Shown: one piece after another, positions 12,187 through 25,600 of the stretch
How the letters are laid out: every line of letters starts with the position of its first letter
Position numbering within the stretch: position 1 is the stretch's first letter
Made by a program: the position numbers and the translations under genes
The notes under the pieces: model-generated
Told to the model about the DNA's origin: nothing
What the model saw: only the letters and a program-made list of their open reading frames with translations
The model's database searches: none
Assembly: GCA_013396635.1 (NCBI GenBank)
Contig: WBMW01004873.1
Coordinates: forward strand, 62,001 to 126,000
Length of the DNA stretch: 64,000 bases
Reading direction: 5' to 3'
DNA from: Penelope pileata
Lineage: Eukaryota > Chordata > Aves > Galliformes > Cracidae

Positions 12187-14748
12187 ATCATAGAATTGTG
12201 GAATCATAGAATCGTTAAGGTTGGAAAAGACCTCTAAGATCATCTAGTCCAAATGTCCACCTGCCACCAATATTGCTCACAGAACTGTCTCCCTAAGTGC
12301 CACAACTACACATTTCTTGAACACCTTAAAGGACAGTGACTCCATCATTTCCCTGCACAGCCTGTTCCAGTGCCTGACCACTCTTTTGGAGATGTTTTTC
12401 CTAATATCCAACTTGAACTTTCACTGGTACAACTTGAGACCATTCCCTCTCATCCTGTTTCTAGTTACCTGGGAGAAGAGGCTAACTCTAACCTTGCCAC
12501 AACCTCCACTCAGGTAGTTGTAGAGAGCAGGAGGCTCTCCTCTGAGCCTTCTCTTCTCCAGACTAAATAATCCCAGGTCCCTCAGCCACTCCTCATAGGA
12601 CCTGTGCTCCAGAATCCTCGCCAGCTTCATTGCCCTTCTCTGGACACATTCCAGGGCCTCAAAGTCTTTCTTATAGTGAGGGACCAACAACTGAACACAG
12701 TACTCAAGGTGTGGCCTCACAAGAACTGAATACAAAGGGACAATCACCTCCCTATTCCTGCTGTCTGCACTGCTTCTGATGGAGGCCAGGATGCTGTTGG
12801 CCCTCTTGGCCACCTGGACACACTGCTGGTTCACGTTCAGCCAAGCGTCAACCAGCTCCCCCAAGTCCTTTTCCTCAGCACAGTCTTCCAGCCACTCTGT
12901 CCCAAGCCTGTAGCATTGCATGGGGTTGTTGTGACCCAAGTGCAGGATGCAGTACACGGTCTTATTGAGCCTCATCCCATTGGCCTCAGCCCAGCAATCC
13001 AGCTCATCCAGATTCTTCTCTAGGGCATTCCCTCAAGCAGATCAACACTTCCTCCCAGCTTGATGTTATCTGCAAACTTAATGAGGGTGAATTCAATCCC
13101 CTCATCCAGACCATTAATTAAGATATTAAACAGAATGGGCCCCAGCACCAACCCTTGGGAACACCACTCCTGACTGGTCACCAGCTGTATTTAACTCCAT
13201 TCACCATCAGTCTCTGAGACTGACCCTTCAGCCAATTTTTTACCCAGCAAGGAGTACACTGGTTCAAGCCATTGGCTGCCAGCTTCCCCAGGAGAATACT
13301 GTGTCAAAGGCTTTGCTGAAGTCCAGGTGGACTATGTCAACAGCCTTTCCCTCATCCACCCAGAGGGTCACCTGGTCATAGGAGGAGATGAGGTTGGTCA
13401 ACCAGGACCTGCCTTTCACAAACCCATGCTGCCTGGGCCTGATCCCCTGGTTGTTCCTCACGTGCTGAGTGATCACACTCGAGATGATTTGTTCCATGAC
13501 TCTCACTGACACCGAGGTCAGACTGACAGTCCTATAGTTCCCTGAATCCTCCTTATGACCCTTCCTGTAGTTGTGAGTCACACTGGCAAGTCTCCAGTCA
13601 TCTGAGACCTCTCTGGTTGACCAGCACCAATGGGAAACAGTGGAAAGCAGCTTGCAATCATGTCCGCCGGCTTCCTCAGCACCATCAGGTGGATTCCTTC
13701 TGGCACCATGGACTTGTCACAGTCCAGGTGGAGTAACAGGTCTCTAACTTTTTCCAACTTAATTGTGGGGTTTTTTTCTGCTCCCCATCCCAGACTTCCA
13801 GGTCAGAAGGCTGAGTACACCAAGGATAACTGGTATGACTATTAAAAACAGAAGTAAAGATGGCATTGAGAACCTCAACCTTTTCCTTGTCCTCAGTGAT
13901 CAATTCCCTGTCACATCCAGTAAAGCATGAAGATTCCAAGAAGGCTGGATGCTCCTCAGGAAGGAAGCCTTAAAGGCACAGGAGCGTTTCAGTCTTTCAA
14001 GGATAAAGATTCTCCTTGGTCCTCCTCTTTATGTTAATATATTTATAAAAACATTTTTTACTGTCTTTTACTAGAGTGACCAGATAGAGCTCATGCTCGG
14101 CTTTTGCCTTTCTAATTTTCTCCCTGTGTATCCTAGCAACATCCTTGTACTCTCCCTGAGTTTTCTGTCTCTTCTTCCACAGTAAGCAAACTCTTTTTCT
14201 CCCAGAGTCTCAGCAACAGTTTCGTGTTCAGCCAGGCCAGTCTTCTTCCGTTCCAGCTCATCTTACAGCACACAGGGACAGCTTGCTCCTGTGCCTTTAA
14301 CACTTCCTTCTTGAGGAGCATCCAGCCTTCCTGGACCGCTTTGCCCTTCAAGACTGACTCTCAAGGGATCCTCCCTAACAGTGTACTGAGCAGTCCATAG
14401 TCTGTGCTTCGTAAGTCCAAGGTAGCAGTTCTGCTGACCTCCCTCTTGACTTCACCAAGAGTAGAGAACTCTAGTATTTTGTAGTCGCTCTGCCAAAAAC
14501 AGCTCCTGACCACCGCATCTCCCATCAGCCCATGTCTGTTTGTAAACAGCAGGGCACCTCCCCTGGCAAGCTTTCTTACCAGTTATGTCAGGAAATTATC
14601 TTCCACACACTCCAGGATCCTCCTAGACTGCTTCTTCTGTACTCTATTGTATTTCCAGCACATGTCAGGGGAAAGTCCCCCATGAAAACAAGGGCTGGCA
14701 ACTGCATGATTTCGTTCTGGTTAGGAGGTCTATAACAGACACTCGCGA
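12187..14748 (-). mobile_element. CR1 LINE, longest copy in the window (about 2.6 kb)
   Basis: The 3' end at 12187 has ATTCTATG-like octamers and the 'ggttggaaaagacctctaag' block. Moving right on the minus strand come the 3' UTR, ORF2 C-terminus, reverse transcriptase, linker, and most of the endonuclease, recognised by VCYRPPNQNE near 14740 and ATLDLRSTDYGLL...LLGRIP around 14380-14430. It is 5'-truncated inside the endonuclease. Frameshifts and stops are scattered through it. Confidence 0.93.
12421..14745 (-). pseudogene. CR1 ORF2 (endonuclease-linker-reverse transcriptase) pseudogene
   Basis: The endonuclease remnant runs from about 14745 to 14360 and the linker with a basic LKAQEQAVPVC motif from about 14350 to 14130. 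A further linker piece near 13860-13940 (EVLNAIFTSVFNSHTSY) precedes reverse transcriptase from about 13580. Motif A is present (LDFSKAFDTV, about 13310-13345). Motif C reads FADN (about 13065), so the second catalytic aspartate is lost. The C-terminal frame stays open through VLVRPHLEYC and LGLFSLEKRRLRG (12421-12975). Several shifts separate these blocks, so no working enzyme can be made. Confidence 0.88.
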
Positions 14749-16748
14749 GGATGTGAAACTTCAGCTGATGATATCATCTGCACATATGTGTAGCATTTGT
14801 ATGAGATTACAGCTAGGGGTCAGATTAATAAGTAGGATGTACATGTAGAAACTGGTGCAGAACATTTACTATGAGGTAATGATCCCCCACGATTAAAGGT
14901 CACTTTCCATACATTGTCTGACCTTAATGACTTCCTTTAACTTATCAGAAAGCAAAGATTACTTACAAACTCATTACTGCATTTACATATAAAAAAAATA
15001 AAAACAAAGCACAGTTGACTAACTACTATATGTCATCGGTCTTGCAGATCTTATATTTTAGTTTGAGGGTTTTCAAGGTCTTCTAAACAAAGAGTCTCAC
15101 TGATGCAGTATCTATGTGCTTCTGAGATGTTATTTCTGTTTTCAGTGCCCAACAGTTTTCAATCTATCTTTATTTCTGCCTGATAAGGCCCTATTTCAGT
15201 CACCAAATAACAGAAGCTGAGACTGAATAGTTAATTCCCGAGTTCCACAAAATTATAATTGAGGGTATATATATCAAACAAACAAACAAACAAAAATGAA
15301 CAAAAGCTTTAAGACTCCAGTTAAATTTGTGGCGAAAAAAAAAAAGAAAAAAAGAAGAAAAAGAAAAAACAAAACAGATTAACATGCCATAGAAGCAGGA
15401 TCTAAAATGAGGTGCAAAGTCAACAAATATGGGGGATCATCTTTGAGGTCCCTTCTAACTCAAACCTTTCTATGATAAACTATATGTTATGATTTAGAAT
15501 TTTAAATGAAATGTGATCGTAAAGATACAACCTGGAGCAGAGCAAGTAAGCTCAAGAACGGAAGGGCTGGAGAAGATAGTCTTGCATATGACTACAGACA
15601 AACATTCACTGGAAGTTAGGTTTTGTTCTCAATGTCCTTGTTAGGATGTTGTTAGCACTGTAACTTGCATTTATTAGTACTACTTGTAGCTTTGGTTGTG
15701 TGGTATAGGACAGAATTAGGCCTAAAGCCATATTAATAGATTTTATTTTTCTACTGTCATTAAGCAAAATGCTCATTTTAGATCCATCAACAAGAGCTTC
15801 TGTTTCTCTTAGATACTGTATTGTTATTATTCCAATTAACACGTTTTATTATCTGTGTCCCCATTTTGAGTTTATTTCAATGCTGTCAGACTGTGAACAC
15901 TCAGTCCTCTGTTCTCTGCTCCACGGAATGGATATTGCAATGAGAGAAAAAAGAAGGAAGTATGGTGGGAGCGAGGGTTTTGAGGAGTACTTGACTCAAG
16001 AAGACTGAATTTTAGGGAGAATAGGAGAAATTAAGTAATTTTACTCGAGCCGAATAGCTAAGAGGTAAAATTGAAACTGGCTGAGGATCTTGGGGAGATT
16101 GGTACTATGAATGTGAAACACACAGAATATGTAAGTAAAGCTGAAAGACCCAAGGTGACGTTTGAGTGGAAAAGAGAAGAGAGTTCACAGGAAGGGCTAG
16201 GTAGGAAGAAGGAAGTATTCTTTGCAAAGAACATCGTGTGAAGAGCACATAAGATGACTCTTGAGTGCAGACTGCACTTTTGTAATGGGAACTACAATGG
16301 AATGAGAAGTGATGGGTACCACACAGAGCAGGACATTGCCCAAGGCAAGTATCAAGCTTGGGAGAATAGATCAAAACCAGCTCCACTGTGAGAAAACACG
16401 GAGAAGTTACACAAGCTTCCCAGTGTCACTTCTCCAACGTAAGAAAATAATTTGGGGAATCCAGTACTAAAGCATAAATTTTATCTACTGAGTTTACAGA
16501 GTTGATGATAAACTACTTTAACGAACATTAATATATTCAAGCGCAGAGATCTGTGCAGTAAATCTAACATTTTCAGTGACAGACCCTGTCGTCAATATGA
16601 AGTCACATGAAAGAATTTTGTTTCACTGTATGCTTTAAAATTATACACTTATATATTTAAACATGCCTGAACAAGAGAATATCAACAATGCAAACATAAA
16701 AAAGTGTCTGCATTACTATGTTGGTACTATGTTGGCTCCTGTGTGATA
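14749..16748. other. AT-rich sequence with a short CR1 tail
   Basis: A (CAAA)n run lies near 15279-15296 and an A/G-rich tract near 15333-15375. No gene is recognised. Confidence 0.5.
15424..15476 (+). mobile_element. Degenerate CR1 3' tail
   Basis: The text 'gatcatctttgaggtccctt' followed by a 'ctaactcaaacctttctatga' stretch matches the last 50 bases of CR1 in plus orientation. Nothing upstream is clearly CR1. Confidence 0.6.
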
Positions 16749-16905
16749 CCCTTCCCTTCCCTTCCCTTCCCTTCCCTTCCCTTCCCTTCCCNCTTAACCT
16801 TCCCTTTCTTAACCTTCCCTAACCTTCCCTTCCCTTCCCTAACCTTCCCTAACCTTCCCTAACCTTCCCTAGCCTTCCCAAACCTTCCCAAACCTTCCCC
16901 TGCTT
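16749..16905. repeat. (CCCTT)n then (CCCTAACCTT)n simple satellite
   Basis: A pentamer array of CCCTT (about 16749-16790) passes into a decamer array of CCCTAACCTT that decays to CCCAAACCTT. One ambiguous base lies at 16792, probably an assembly or consensus uncertainty within the array. The decamer contains the telomere-like hexamer CCCTAA. Confidence 0.92.
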
Positions 16906-18117
16906 TCCTTTTCTCTAGAGAAAGTCTGCTTCATCAAATTCAAAGGGGTTGGACTGTCTGCTAGCGAATTTCTTATTAATTGAAGCAGATAGAAGTGTGA
17001 GGTAAACACCTAGGTATTTATTCATATCAGTAGGAAAATAAGTTCTGTTTCATAAAACATATACAAAACAAGACAAATCAGCTAAACTTGCCACATGAGG
17101 TCATCCGTTAAGTATTCATCATTTTCAGCATATCTGATGTCAGATAATGAAATCTTATTATTAGAAGCTACTAATACTTCTCTACAACAGAATTCATTGA
17201 AGTATAAGTGTAAAATTAAAAAAAACTTTTTCAAGTCATATCTATAAATAATAGTATCTATAAATAAATAATTATTTTTCTGCAGTTTTAAGTTTCCATC
17301 AAGTGGAAAAAGACAGAATTGTATTGTCACCTTGCAAAGGTGTTGCAAAGCTGTAAAAACTGAAACATCAGCTGTGAGCAGCTCCTAACTTCTGATCCTA
17401 ACAATTGCTACTGGCCATATTTTCATTCAGAAAGATCTCTCTGCACCCACAGCCAATAATGTTTCAATAAGCATGTTTTCAGTGAACTACTAATTTACTG
17501 TTTAATGTTAGCGAAGTCCTGAGCTGAAGACTGCTTTGTCTGGTACTTTGTTGGCCTTCAGACAATACTAAGTTTTGAAAATAATGTCATCTCTGTGCCA
17601 AAAGTTCAGTGTCATTTTGATGCCACTGTTAAATAAAACAGTGCTCACTACAAACTATAGTGACCTTCTATATTCTATGGTGAAGTTGCTACTTGATATG
17701 TGGTTTTAAAAGTTGTTTACTTTCCTGAAATCAGCTTCAAGCACTTGTTTTTGCTGGGTTTCTGTGCTTTGGGTGCCTGCACATTTTTGTTCAGATCAGA
17801 AGTGAGCTTCTTTTCTCAGTCTGCTGATCATATGAAACTAAAACAGAAAATACCCATGAGGACCCAACAACATTTAATGTACTCCAGTCACTAATGCACA
17901 CTGAAGTAAAAAGTCACACTAGAACTACTCTGAAGTAAAACCTCCAAATAACAAGTTATTGGGCTCTCTATGGATCAGCTCGCTGCGGGCTACCCTAATT
18001 GCTAATACCAGGACAGCCTTTGTATTTAGCCTTTCAGAACTATTTAGCATTCAGGATATTATCAAGATAATACAGGTTTTCTAGTAACGTCTTCTACTTC
18101 GCAGTTCATTGGCTCTA
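16906..18117. other. AT-rich unique sequence
   Basis: No gene or familiar repeat is seen. Confidence 0.5.
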
Positions 18118-19151
18118 TGTGACAAGGTTTTGGTAGCCACATGGGGCTTCAGAGGTGATTCCTGTGAAGATAGACTAAGATCTGTTCTCATGTTGGACAG
18201 AGCCAGTTCCAGCCAGCTCCAAAACAGACCCATTGCTGGCCAAAGCTGAGTCCATCAGCAATGCTAGTGGTGCCTTTGTGATTATATGTTTAAGAAAGCA
18301 GAAAACGCTGCACAGCAGCTGTGAGGAAAAAAAGTGAGGAAAAAAGAGTGAGAAAAAATGCAATAGAAGTGGCCCTGAAGACACCAAGGTCAGTGCAGAA
18401 GGAAAGTATGGCTCAGAAATATCTCTGCTCCAAGCAGTGGTGCAGAGATGCAGACCATGGAGAGGACCATGGTGTTGAAGGCCCTTTGAAGACCACATCT
18501 ATGCTGTGGCCCATGGAGGACTCTCACAGAGGCAGGCAGATGTGCCCTGTACTTTGGGTCCCAGCAGGTGCAGCAGGAGCCCCAGCAAGAGCAGTATCCT
18601 AACAGGATCTGCAGCCCATGAGGCAACCAAGCTGAAGCAGATCTTTTCTGAAGGACCGAGACCTGTGGAACAGAGCAGTACTGGAGTAGTTCTTGAAGCC
18701 CATAGAAAGGACCCACATTGGAGCAGCTGGTGAAGCACTGTATCCCATGGGAGGGACCCTATGCCAGAGCAATGGGAAAAGTTTGAAGAGGAAAGAGTGC
18801 CAGAGATGAAGTGACTGACTGCATTCCTGGTTTACCAGATCCATGCACCACTCAGAGAAGAGGTGAAGGTGGAAGAGTCAGGACTGAAGTTCTGCCTGGG
18901 AAGAAGGAAGAGATGATAGGAAGGCAGTTTTAGTTTTGTGTTTATTTCTCGCAGTCTTACAGTATGATATTAATTGGCAATAAATTAACCTTCTGAGGTA
19001 GCGTTTTGCTTATTATGGTAATTGGTGAGTCATCTCTCTATCCTTATCTCAATCAATGAGCTTTTTCATCTTACTTTTCCCGCTGTCTTGCTAAGGAAAG
19101 GAAGCAAGAGAGCTTGGTGGGCAGCTGGCAGTCAGCCAAGTTAACTCACCA
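18118..19151 (+). mobile_element. Long avian LTR-like element (about 1.03 kb)
   Basis: The element starts TGTGACAAGGTTTTGGTAG and ends with 'ccaagttaactcacca'. It contains degenerate internal units built on 'cccatggagga' and 'gacccacattggagcag' (about 18500-18780), then an AATAAA signal in 'ggcaataaattaacc' near 18980, and the block 'ggtaattggtgagtcatctc'. From memory this matches a common bird repeat with an LTR-like layout. A TATGT pentamer occurs at 18116-18120 and 19152-19156 and could be a target duplication, but it overlaps the presumed TG terminus. The short overlapping frames inside it are not genes. Confidence 0.7.
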
Positions 19152-21047
19152 TATGTAGTCATCTTGAACAGAGGAGAAAAAGAACACAACTGTTCCACAA
19201 AAGTATCCATATTAACCAACTTAGAAACATGACTGTTCACATTCACATATTTCTGACTATTTCTAGTGATGCTGACTTTGAATACAGTTCTGTAGGATGA
19301 ATATATGGTTTGTAATACAGAACTTTGCAGGAGCTTGAAAAATCTGTAAAGAGATGATTGAAAGAGATTATGGCTACGTCTATATGAATAATTTAAAATG
19401 TACCCAGAACTATACCTACATAGTGAAGCCAGCTAACACAGAGTAACTCACATCTATGCTAATGAATTCTCTCATCTTTTAAAACTCTTTGGCTGTCTGC
19501 AAGATCGCATGGATGTTAAAACATCTAAACCATGTCCAAGACTCACAGTGAAATGAATATCAAGGACCAATTTACCATTACATGCAAATCAGATTCTGGG
19601 AACGTTCTGAGCCACTAGTGTGTTTATTAGTAAAATCCATATATTCTTCAATACAGAGTTTACAGATGACATTTTGACTGCAGTCCAGTTGGATCCCATG
19701 TAAACTAAATATTAGCTGCTTATTTCATCTTGTATGATGTAGACGCTTCCATAGAACAGACATTTACAAGAATGTCTCCAGTAACTGCAATCATATTGAT
19801 CTCTCTTTTGCAATTAATTATTTAATGACTACAAAATCACCTATGAAAAGAATTTTTGATCCATTATCCAGCCTAAGATCTACAATAGCATGATATAGAT
19901 AAGGAGGAAGAATATATAGGGAAAAGGAGGAAAAAGTAAAATATGAATGATGCCTCAATAATGAGCCAGAAGGAGACCATAGTTCTATGGAAATTGTAAG
20001 CTGCATTTATAAAATTAAAGAGCATATTAAACTCACAGGAAGCAAAAGACAAAGGAATGTCATTTCCTAATAACAATAATCTGTGCCATTCTGTATATAT
20101 TCAATAACAATCAGACATTTAAAGCATGCTTTGAGAATTTTTTTTTTTTGCATACATGATCAGAAAAAATTCTTCAGTATCCTAGTGGTATTCTAATCAA
20201 TTGCCAAGCAAGTAAAACTATTCTTCTATATTATAGAGTCTACTGCCAAAACTTTCAGCAATATATGTTTAAAATCAAAGTTTTTTAAAGCTATATTCAA
20301 GACCAAAGTGGTCTGACTATGAATACTGAATATACATCAGCTGTCATTAGTTCCAACATTATTTTGAGTCCAAACTTACATTTAGTTTTGTCTGCAATAA
20401 TCATAACTACCCCAACTGAATCATTTAGTCTAATGAATACTCTAACCACTTAAGTCTGATAAGAAGTACCCGATTTATGTGTGGATTTATACTCTGCTTT
20501 TTGTAGTAGAAATAGACTGGTTTACTGGACTCACTTGAAGGAATGGAGAGCGGTAACCTGAGATATATGAAAGTTTTACAAGCCTATTTGACATTCTATT
20601 TCACTGTGAAGTTTTCTGAGCTTTCTTATCCTCAATTATTACCTATATAGAATTTCTCCTGTATAGGACAGCTTACAATAAATCACGGTAACTTACTTAA
20701 AATTTGGCGACATATATCTTTACATATGTCTCTTTTACTCATTGTCTTATCCTCCCTTGACCCTCATATTCTCACCTTCACTTTTAGAGGAAATTTGGGT
20801 TCTTTAAAATACCTAACAGAGAAAGTTATATTAGTGAAGGCATTCTGTGACTCAAAAATGCTGTTTTGTTCATGTACTACTGCATCTGTTTAGGATTCCA
20901 GAAACTTAATTGTTCTAAGGCAGATTATTTTTATATACATAATACTGGTAAATACACAGAGATTGGAATAAAAGGCTTACAATTTCCTAATAAAACGGGA
21001 AAGAGTCAATGGCAATTTTATATAAAATTTCCAGGGTGACAGTACAG
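19152..21047. other. AT-rich unique sequence
   Basis: No gene or familiar repeat is seen. Confidence 0.5.
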
Positions 21048-22666
21048 TCATAGAATCATAGAATCCTTAGGGTTTGAAGGGATCCTTAAAGGTCATCTGA
21101 TCCAACTCCCCTGAAATGAACAGGGACATCTACAGCTAGATCAGGTTCCTCAGTCTGGTTCAGCCTGATCTTGAACGTCACCAGGGATGGGGTATCCACC
21201 ACCTTTCTGGGCAACCTGTTCCAGTCCTTCAGTTGCCTTATCATAAAAAACTTTTTTCTTAAATCCAATCTAAATCTCCTCTTTTTCAGTGTGAAACCAC
21301 TTCCCCATGTCCTGTCACCACAGACCCTGTTAAACAGCCTGTCCTCTTCCTTCTTATAGCCCCCCTTTTAATACTGAAAGGCCAATATCAGGTCTCCCTA
21401 GAGCCTTCTCTTCTCCAGGTTGAAAAGTCCCAGCTCTCTCAGCCTGTCCTTATAGGGCAGGTGTTCCATCCCTTGAAGAATTTTTGTGGCCCTCCTCTGG
21501 ATGTGCTCCAACAGGTCCATGTCTCTCCTGTACTAAGTACTCCACATCTGGACACAGTACTCCAGGTGAGGTCTCACCAGCACAGAGTAGAGAGGCAGGA
21601 TCAGGTCCTTTGCCCTGCTGGCCATGCTTCTTTTGATTCAGCCTGGGACACGGTTGTCTTTCTGGGCTGCAAGGGCACATTGCTGGCTGATGTCCAGCTT
21701 GCCTTCCATTAAGTAATTTCAAGTCCTTTTTGACAAGGGCTGTGTTCTATCTTTTTGTCCCCCTGCTTGTGTTGATAGTGGGGGTTGCTGCAACCCAGGT
21801 GCAAGACCTTGCACTTGGATTTGTTGAACCTCATAAGGTTCTCCTGGGCTCACGCCTCGAGCCTGTCTAGATCTCTCTGGATGACATCCTGTGGATGACA
21901 TGACAGCATGTCAACTATGTCACAGAACTTGGCATTATCTGCAAACTTCTGAGGGTGCCCTCAATCTCACTGTCGATGTCATTGATGAAGATATTAAAGA
22001 GCATCGGTCCCAGCACTGACCCATGAGGGGCATCACTCATCACTGATCTCCATCTGGACATTGACCACCACACTCTGGGTTCAATCCTGCAGCCTGTTCC
22101 TCATCCATTCAACAGTTCACCCATCAAATCCTTATCTTTCCAGCTTGGAGAGAAGGGTGTTGTAGGGGACTGTGTCAAAGGCTTTGCTCAAGTCCAGACA
22201 GATTACATCAGCGGCTCTTCCCTTGTCTGTTCATGTAGTTATGCTCTCATAGAAAGCCACAGGGTTGCTCAGGCAGGACTTGCCCTTGGTAAAACCATGC
22301 TCGTTGTCTCTTGTCACCTCCCTGTCTTCCATGTGCCGAAGCAGAGCTTCCCAGAGGATCTACTCCATGATCTTTCCTAGTACAGAGGTGAAGCTGACAG
22401 GTAAGCAGTTCCTTGGGTCATCCTTTCTACTCTTCTTAAAAATGGGTGTAACATTGCCTTTTTTCCAGTCATTACGTTCATCACCTGGCTACCATGACAT
22501 TTCAAATATTATTGAGTGTCATTGGTGTCTACGTCAGCCAATTCTCTCAGGAGTCTGGGATGCATCTCATCAGGACCTACAGACTTGTGGATGTTCAGGT
22601 TCCTCAGGTGGCTGCAAACCTGATCTTCATTTTCAGTTAAGTCTCCAGTCTTCTGAACATTCTACC
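21048..22666 (-). mobile_element. CR1 LINE, 5'-truncated (about 1.6 kb)
   Basis: The 3' end has two ATTCTATGA octamers and the block 'agggtttgaagggatccttaa'. The minus strand then shows the ORF2 C-terminus, motif C as FADN (about 21940, with the second catalytic aspartate lost), the motif A region (about 22190) and upstream reverse-transcriptase sequence to about 22660. No frame longer than about 100 codons survives, so this copy is old. Confidence 0.92.
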
Positions 22667-25600
22667 AAAACATGACATACAGCTACATATCAATACTTCA
22701 GATGTGCTCCTAAGCATATTTCATTTTCCCTTTTTGAGCTGCTTTGTACGTTTGGAATATGATTGAAAGCTGTTTTGATTTTCTGTAATGAAATGAAATT
22801 TAAAATTTTAAATTAATAGGAGAAGAAAATGAAACACATACATAGCATCGGTTTTCTAACCTGTGTTTGGAGAAGAGCTTTTGTAACTGAATTTTGCTTT
22901 TCTCTTCAGAGTACTGGTGATATAGATGTTCATCTCAATTTATCCATAATCATCTATTGTAGTGAATAGGAAGTCACTGAAAAGTACTTATCTACTATCT
23001 TTGTTAGAGAGCAAAATATACATGTTGACCTTCAGTTCTTCCCCTTTTAACTTTCTTCATATCAGAGGATGTCAGCATTTAACAGAAGGACTAATGCCTG
23101 TATTTTTGTGAGAAATATATACAGTGCTGTTATGAAACAAATAGCCTCTGGGAGGAAAACTATGGAAGCCTTTCAAAAGGCTTAATGTGTAAAAGAGGCA
23201 GTCTCAGTGTACTCATCACTGTATGTCAAATGCCTGAATAAGTGCAAAAAAAGCTCTTTGTAGAAATAGATTTCTCCCTCCCCTGAGCTATAATATTTTT
23301 CTGAAGCATTGGTATGTTTCAATGATAAAATTTTAAAATAAACTGTTTATTCTAATAAAGTTTCATTTTCCTCTTTTAACTTATTATACCAATTATTTTC
23401 TTAGGTATTCGTAATGTTTAGCTGTGTTATGATACAGAAACTAAAAGAAGAAGCCAGAAGTATGTAAAAACTGAATGGATGACGTGTTTTTTCCTCACAG
23501 CACATCTCTAATTGAGAGCTGTATGTTGCCATATAATCCTTTTTTTCTTTTTTTTTAACTAATTTTCTCTTTTTTCTCTCTACTCTAGTAGAATCAAGGT
23601 AACATGACATTGAAAATAGCTTTGAAATTTAATAATTCCAAGAGCAATAAGAAATATAATGTGTACTGTTCTGGTGGGGAAAGGATATTTCCCACTGATA
23701 TAGTTTTGGAGAGTAATTGCATAATTTCAAAGCTACAGGAGATTTGATGCTTCTGCCATACTCTGTAAAACTATGTGCTGATTCTCTCCAGTTTTGTCCT
23801 TTTACAGACCAAATCAGTGAACATCTGATGAGAGAGTTAAGGAAATCCTTAGTGTAAACCTTCAGGTCTAGGAAAAAAAATGTGTCTTTAATCACCAAAC
23901 TTCCAAAAGAAATATTGGAAATTTTGCATCTGTTTCCATGTATTACCTTGTTTATAGAATAATAGTCATTTCTTTAGCAACTTCTACCTCTGTATGCGTA
24001 CAACAAGTAAATGAACATAAAATTGAATGAACACATAAAAAGAGGCCAAACCCACACATCTTAACATGTATATTATCCCATCTGCTGTGTTCTGGAACAT
24101 GAACAGGGCTTTGTTTGGATCATAAGAATTATTAAAATAACGGTTTTCATGAACAACATAGTCCTGTGGATGAAATGATTATTTCTTAAAATCGGTGTAT
24201 GATAACTGGGATACCAGTGATTGCACTTATTTAATTCATTATTCTGATCCAATGACTATGGAAAGTATATAATTATTTCAGTTGAACAGATCAGCAATTA
24301 TGCACAAAATAAAGTTAAGAATATTTCGTATAAATGAATTGTGATCCTTTTTTTCTCTTTGATTAAAAGTGAAATTACTATAATTAAAGTTTTCTTTACA
24401 ACCCATTTCTCTTTCAACAGCAGAATTGATTGTCTGTGAGAAATGAAGAACATAAAACATCTTTACTGGTAGAAATGGAAACAAGCTGGGTAGAGAGATG
24501 CAATCCATACTGATTATACTTAAGAGGTAGAGCATCAAAATTGAAAATTTTGGGCTGTTGCATCCATGTTTTATTGTTACACCCTTCCCATGGCTTCTGA
24601 TAGTTTAGTGTGAAGTAAAATATTGTGGAATGTGTCTGTTCCTAATGTTTTCCGTCTTTGAAACTGCTTAACCACTGTTTTTAAGGGAGCCATGGTTAAT
24701 TAATGATACTATTTAAAACCAGCTATTCTTAACATGTTTTTAACAATTTTGCTGACTGAACATGTTGCCACTTTTTAAAAGTTCAATGTCTTTCTTTCTT
24801 TTAATGTCTTTTACCACATACTTTGATATGGATAGCTCACTCTTCTTTGCCACATTTCAGTTTCTGTGTAACTTACTTTGATCTCCCAAAGGTATTTGTG
24901 ACACCCAACAGGTAACACGACACATGTGAAAAGTATATGGAAGAGGACATGCATTTTTTCCCTAATAATGTCTAGGTTCCAATTTCTTCTGTAACATTTC
25001 CAGGTCATTAAGAACCTCCCAACAGAAATTTTTTCCTTACTCATGGGCTCTTTCCATATGAAAAAGAAAGGAGACTGATTGTTACTTCCTGACTCAGCCT
25101 GCTTCTGTGATAGGCAGTTGTTCCCAGCACACTCCAACTCCACCTCTGTACTGATTGCATCCCAGTGAGTTACCGTTGTAGCAGATTAATGTTTCCCAAA
25201 AGATTCAGAGGATGATGATACAAACACTTAATCAAGTTACTTAAAAAGGAAATTTCTCCACTTCTTCATTTAATTAGGTGGTCGTTAAGAAACTGCAACC
25301 ATGATACCACCCTCCATATCTTCTCCTCTGATTCTGACTGAAAGAGTTTTGGCCAACTTGTTGCTCATCCCAAGGATGGTTCTGCTTTTCTCAAGGATGC
25401 CTATCTAGATGAAGAAAGAAGCCTCTTCCTATTAGTCCCTGAGTATTTTTCCTGAAGAGCTTGGATCCATCCATTACAGAGCTCCAACCACACAACCTAC
25501 AGAGCCACCACTTCATTAATGCAGTAGTGTTATAATTCTGCATCCTCATGTGAAACTCCAGGGCATTCTGCTTATTTCTTCATTTATTTAATCACAAAAC

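Noticed and set aside
16749..16905. True interstitial telomere
   Set aside because: The hexamer CCCTAA is always interrupted by CCTT, so the unit is a decamer and not the vertebrate telomere repeat.
18175..18844. Several overlapping frames of 75-108 codons on both strands
   Set aside because: They lie inside the long LTR-like element and reflect its internal repeats and higher GC content.
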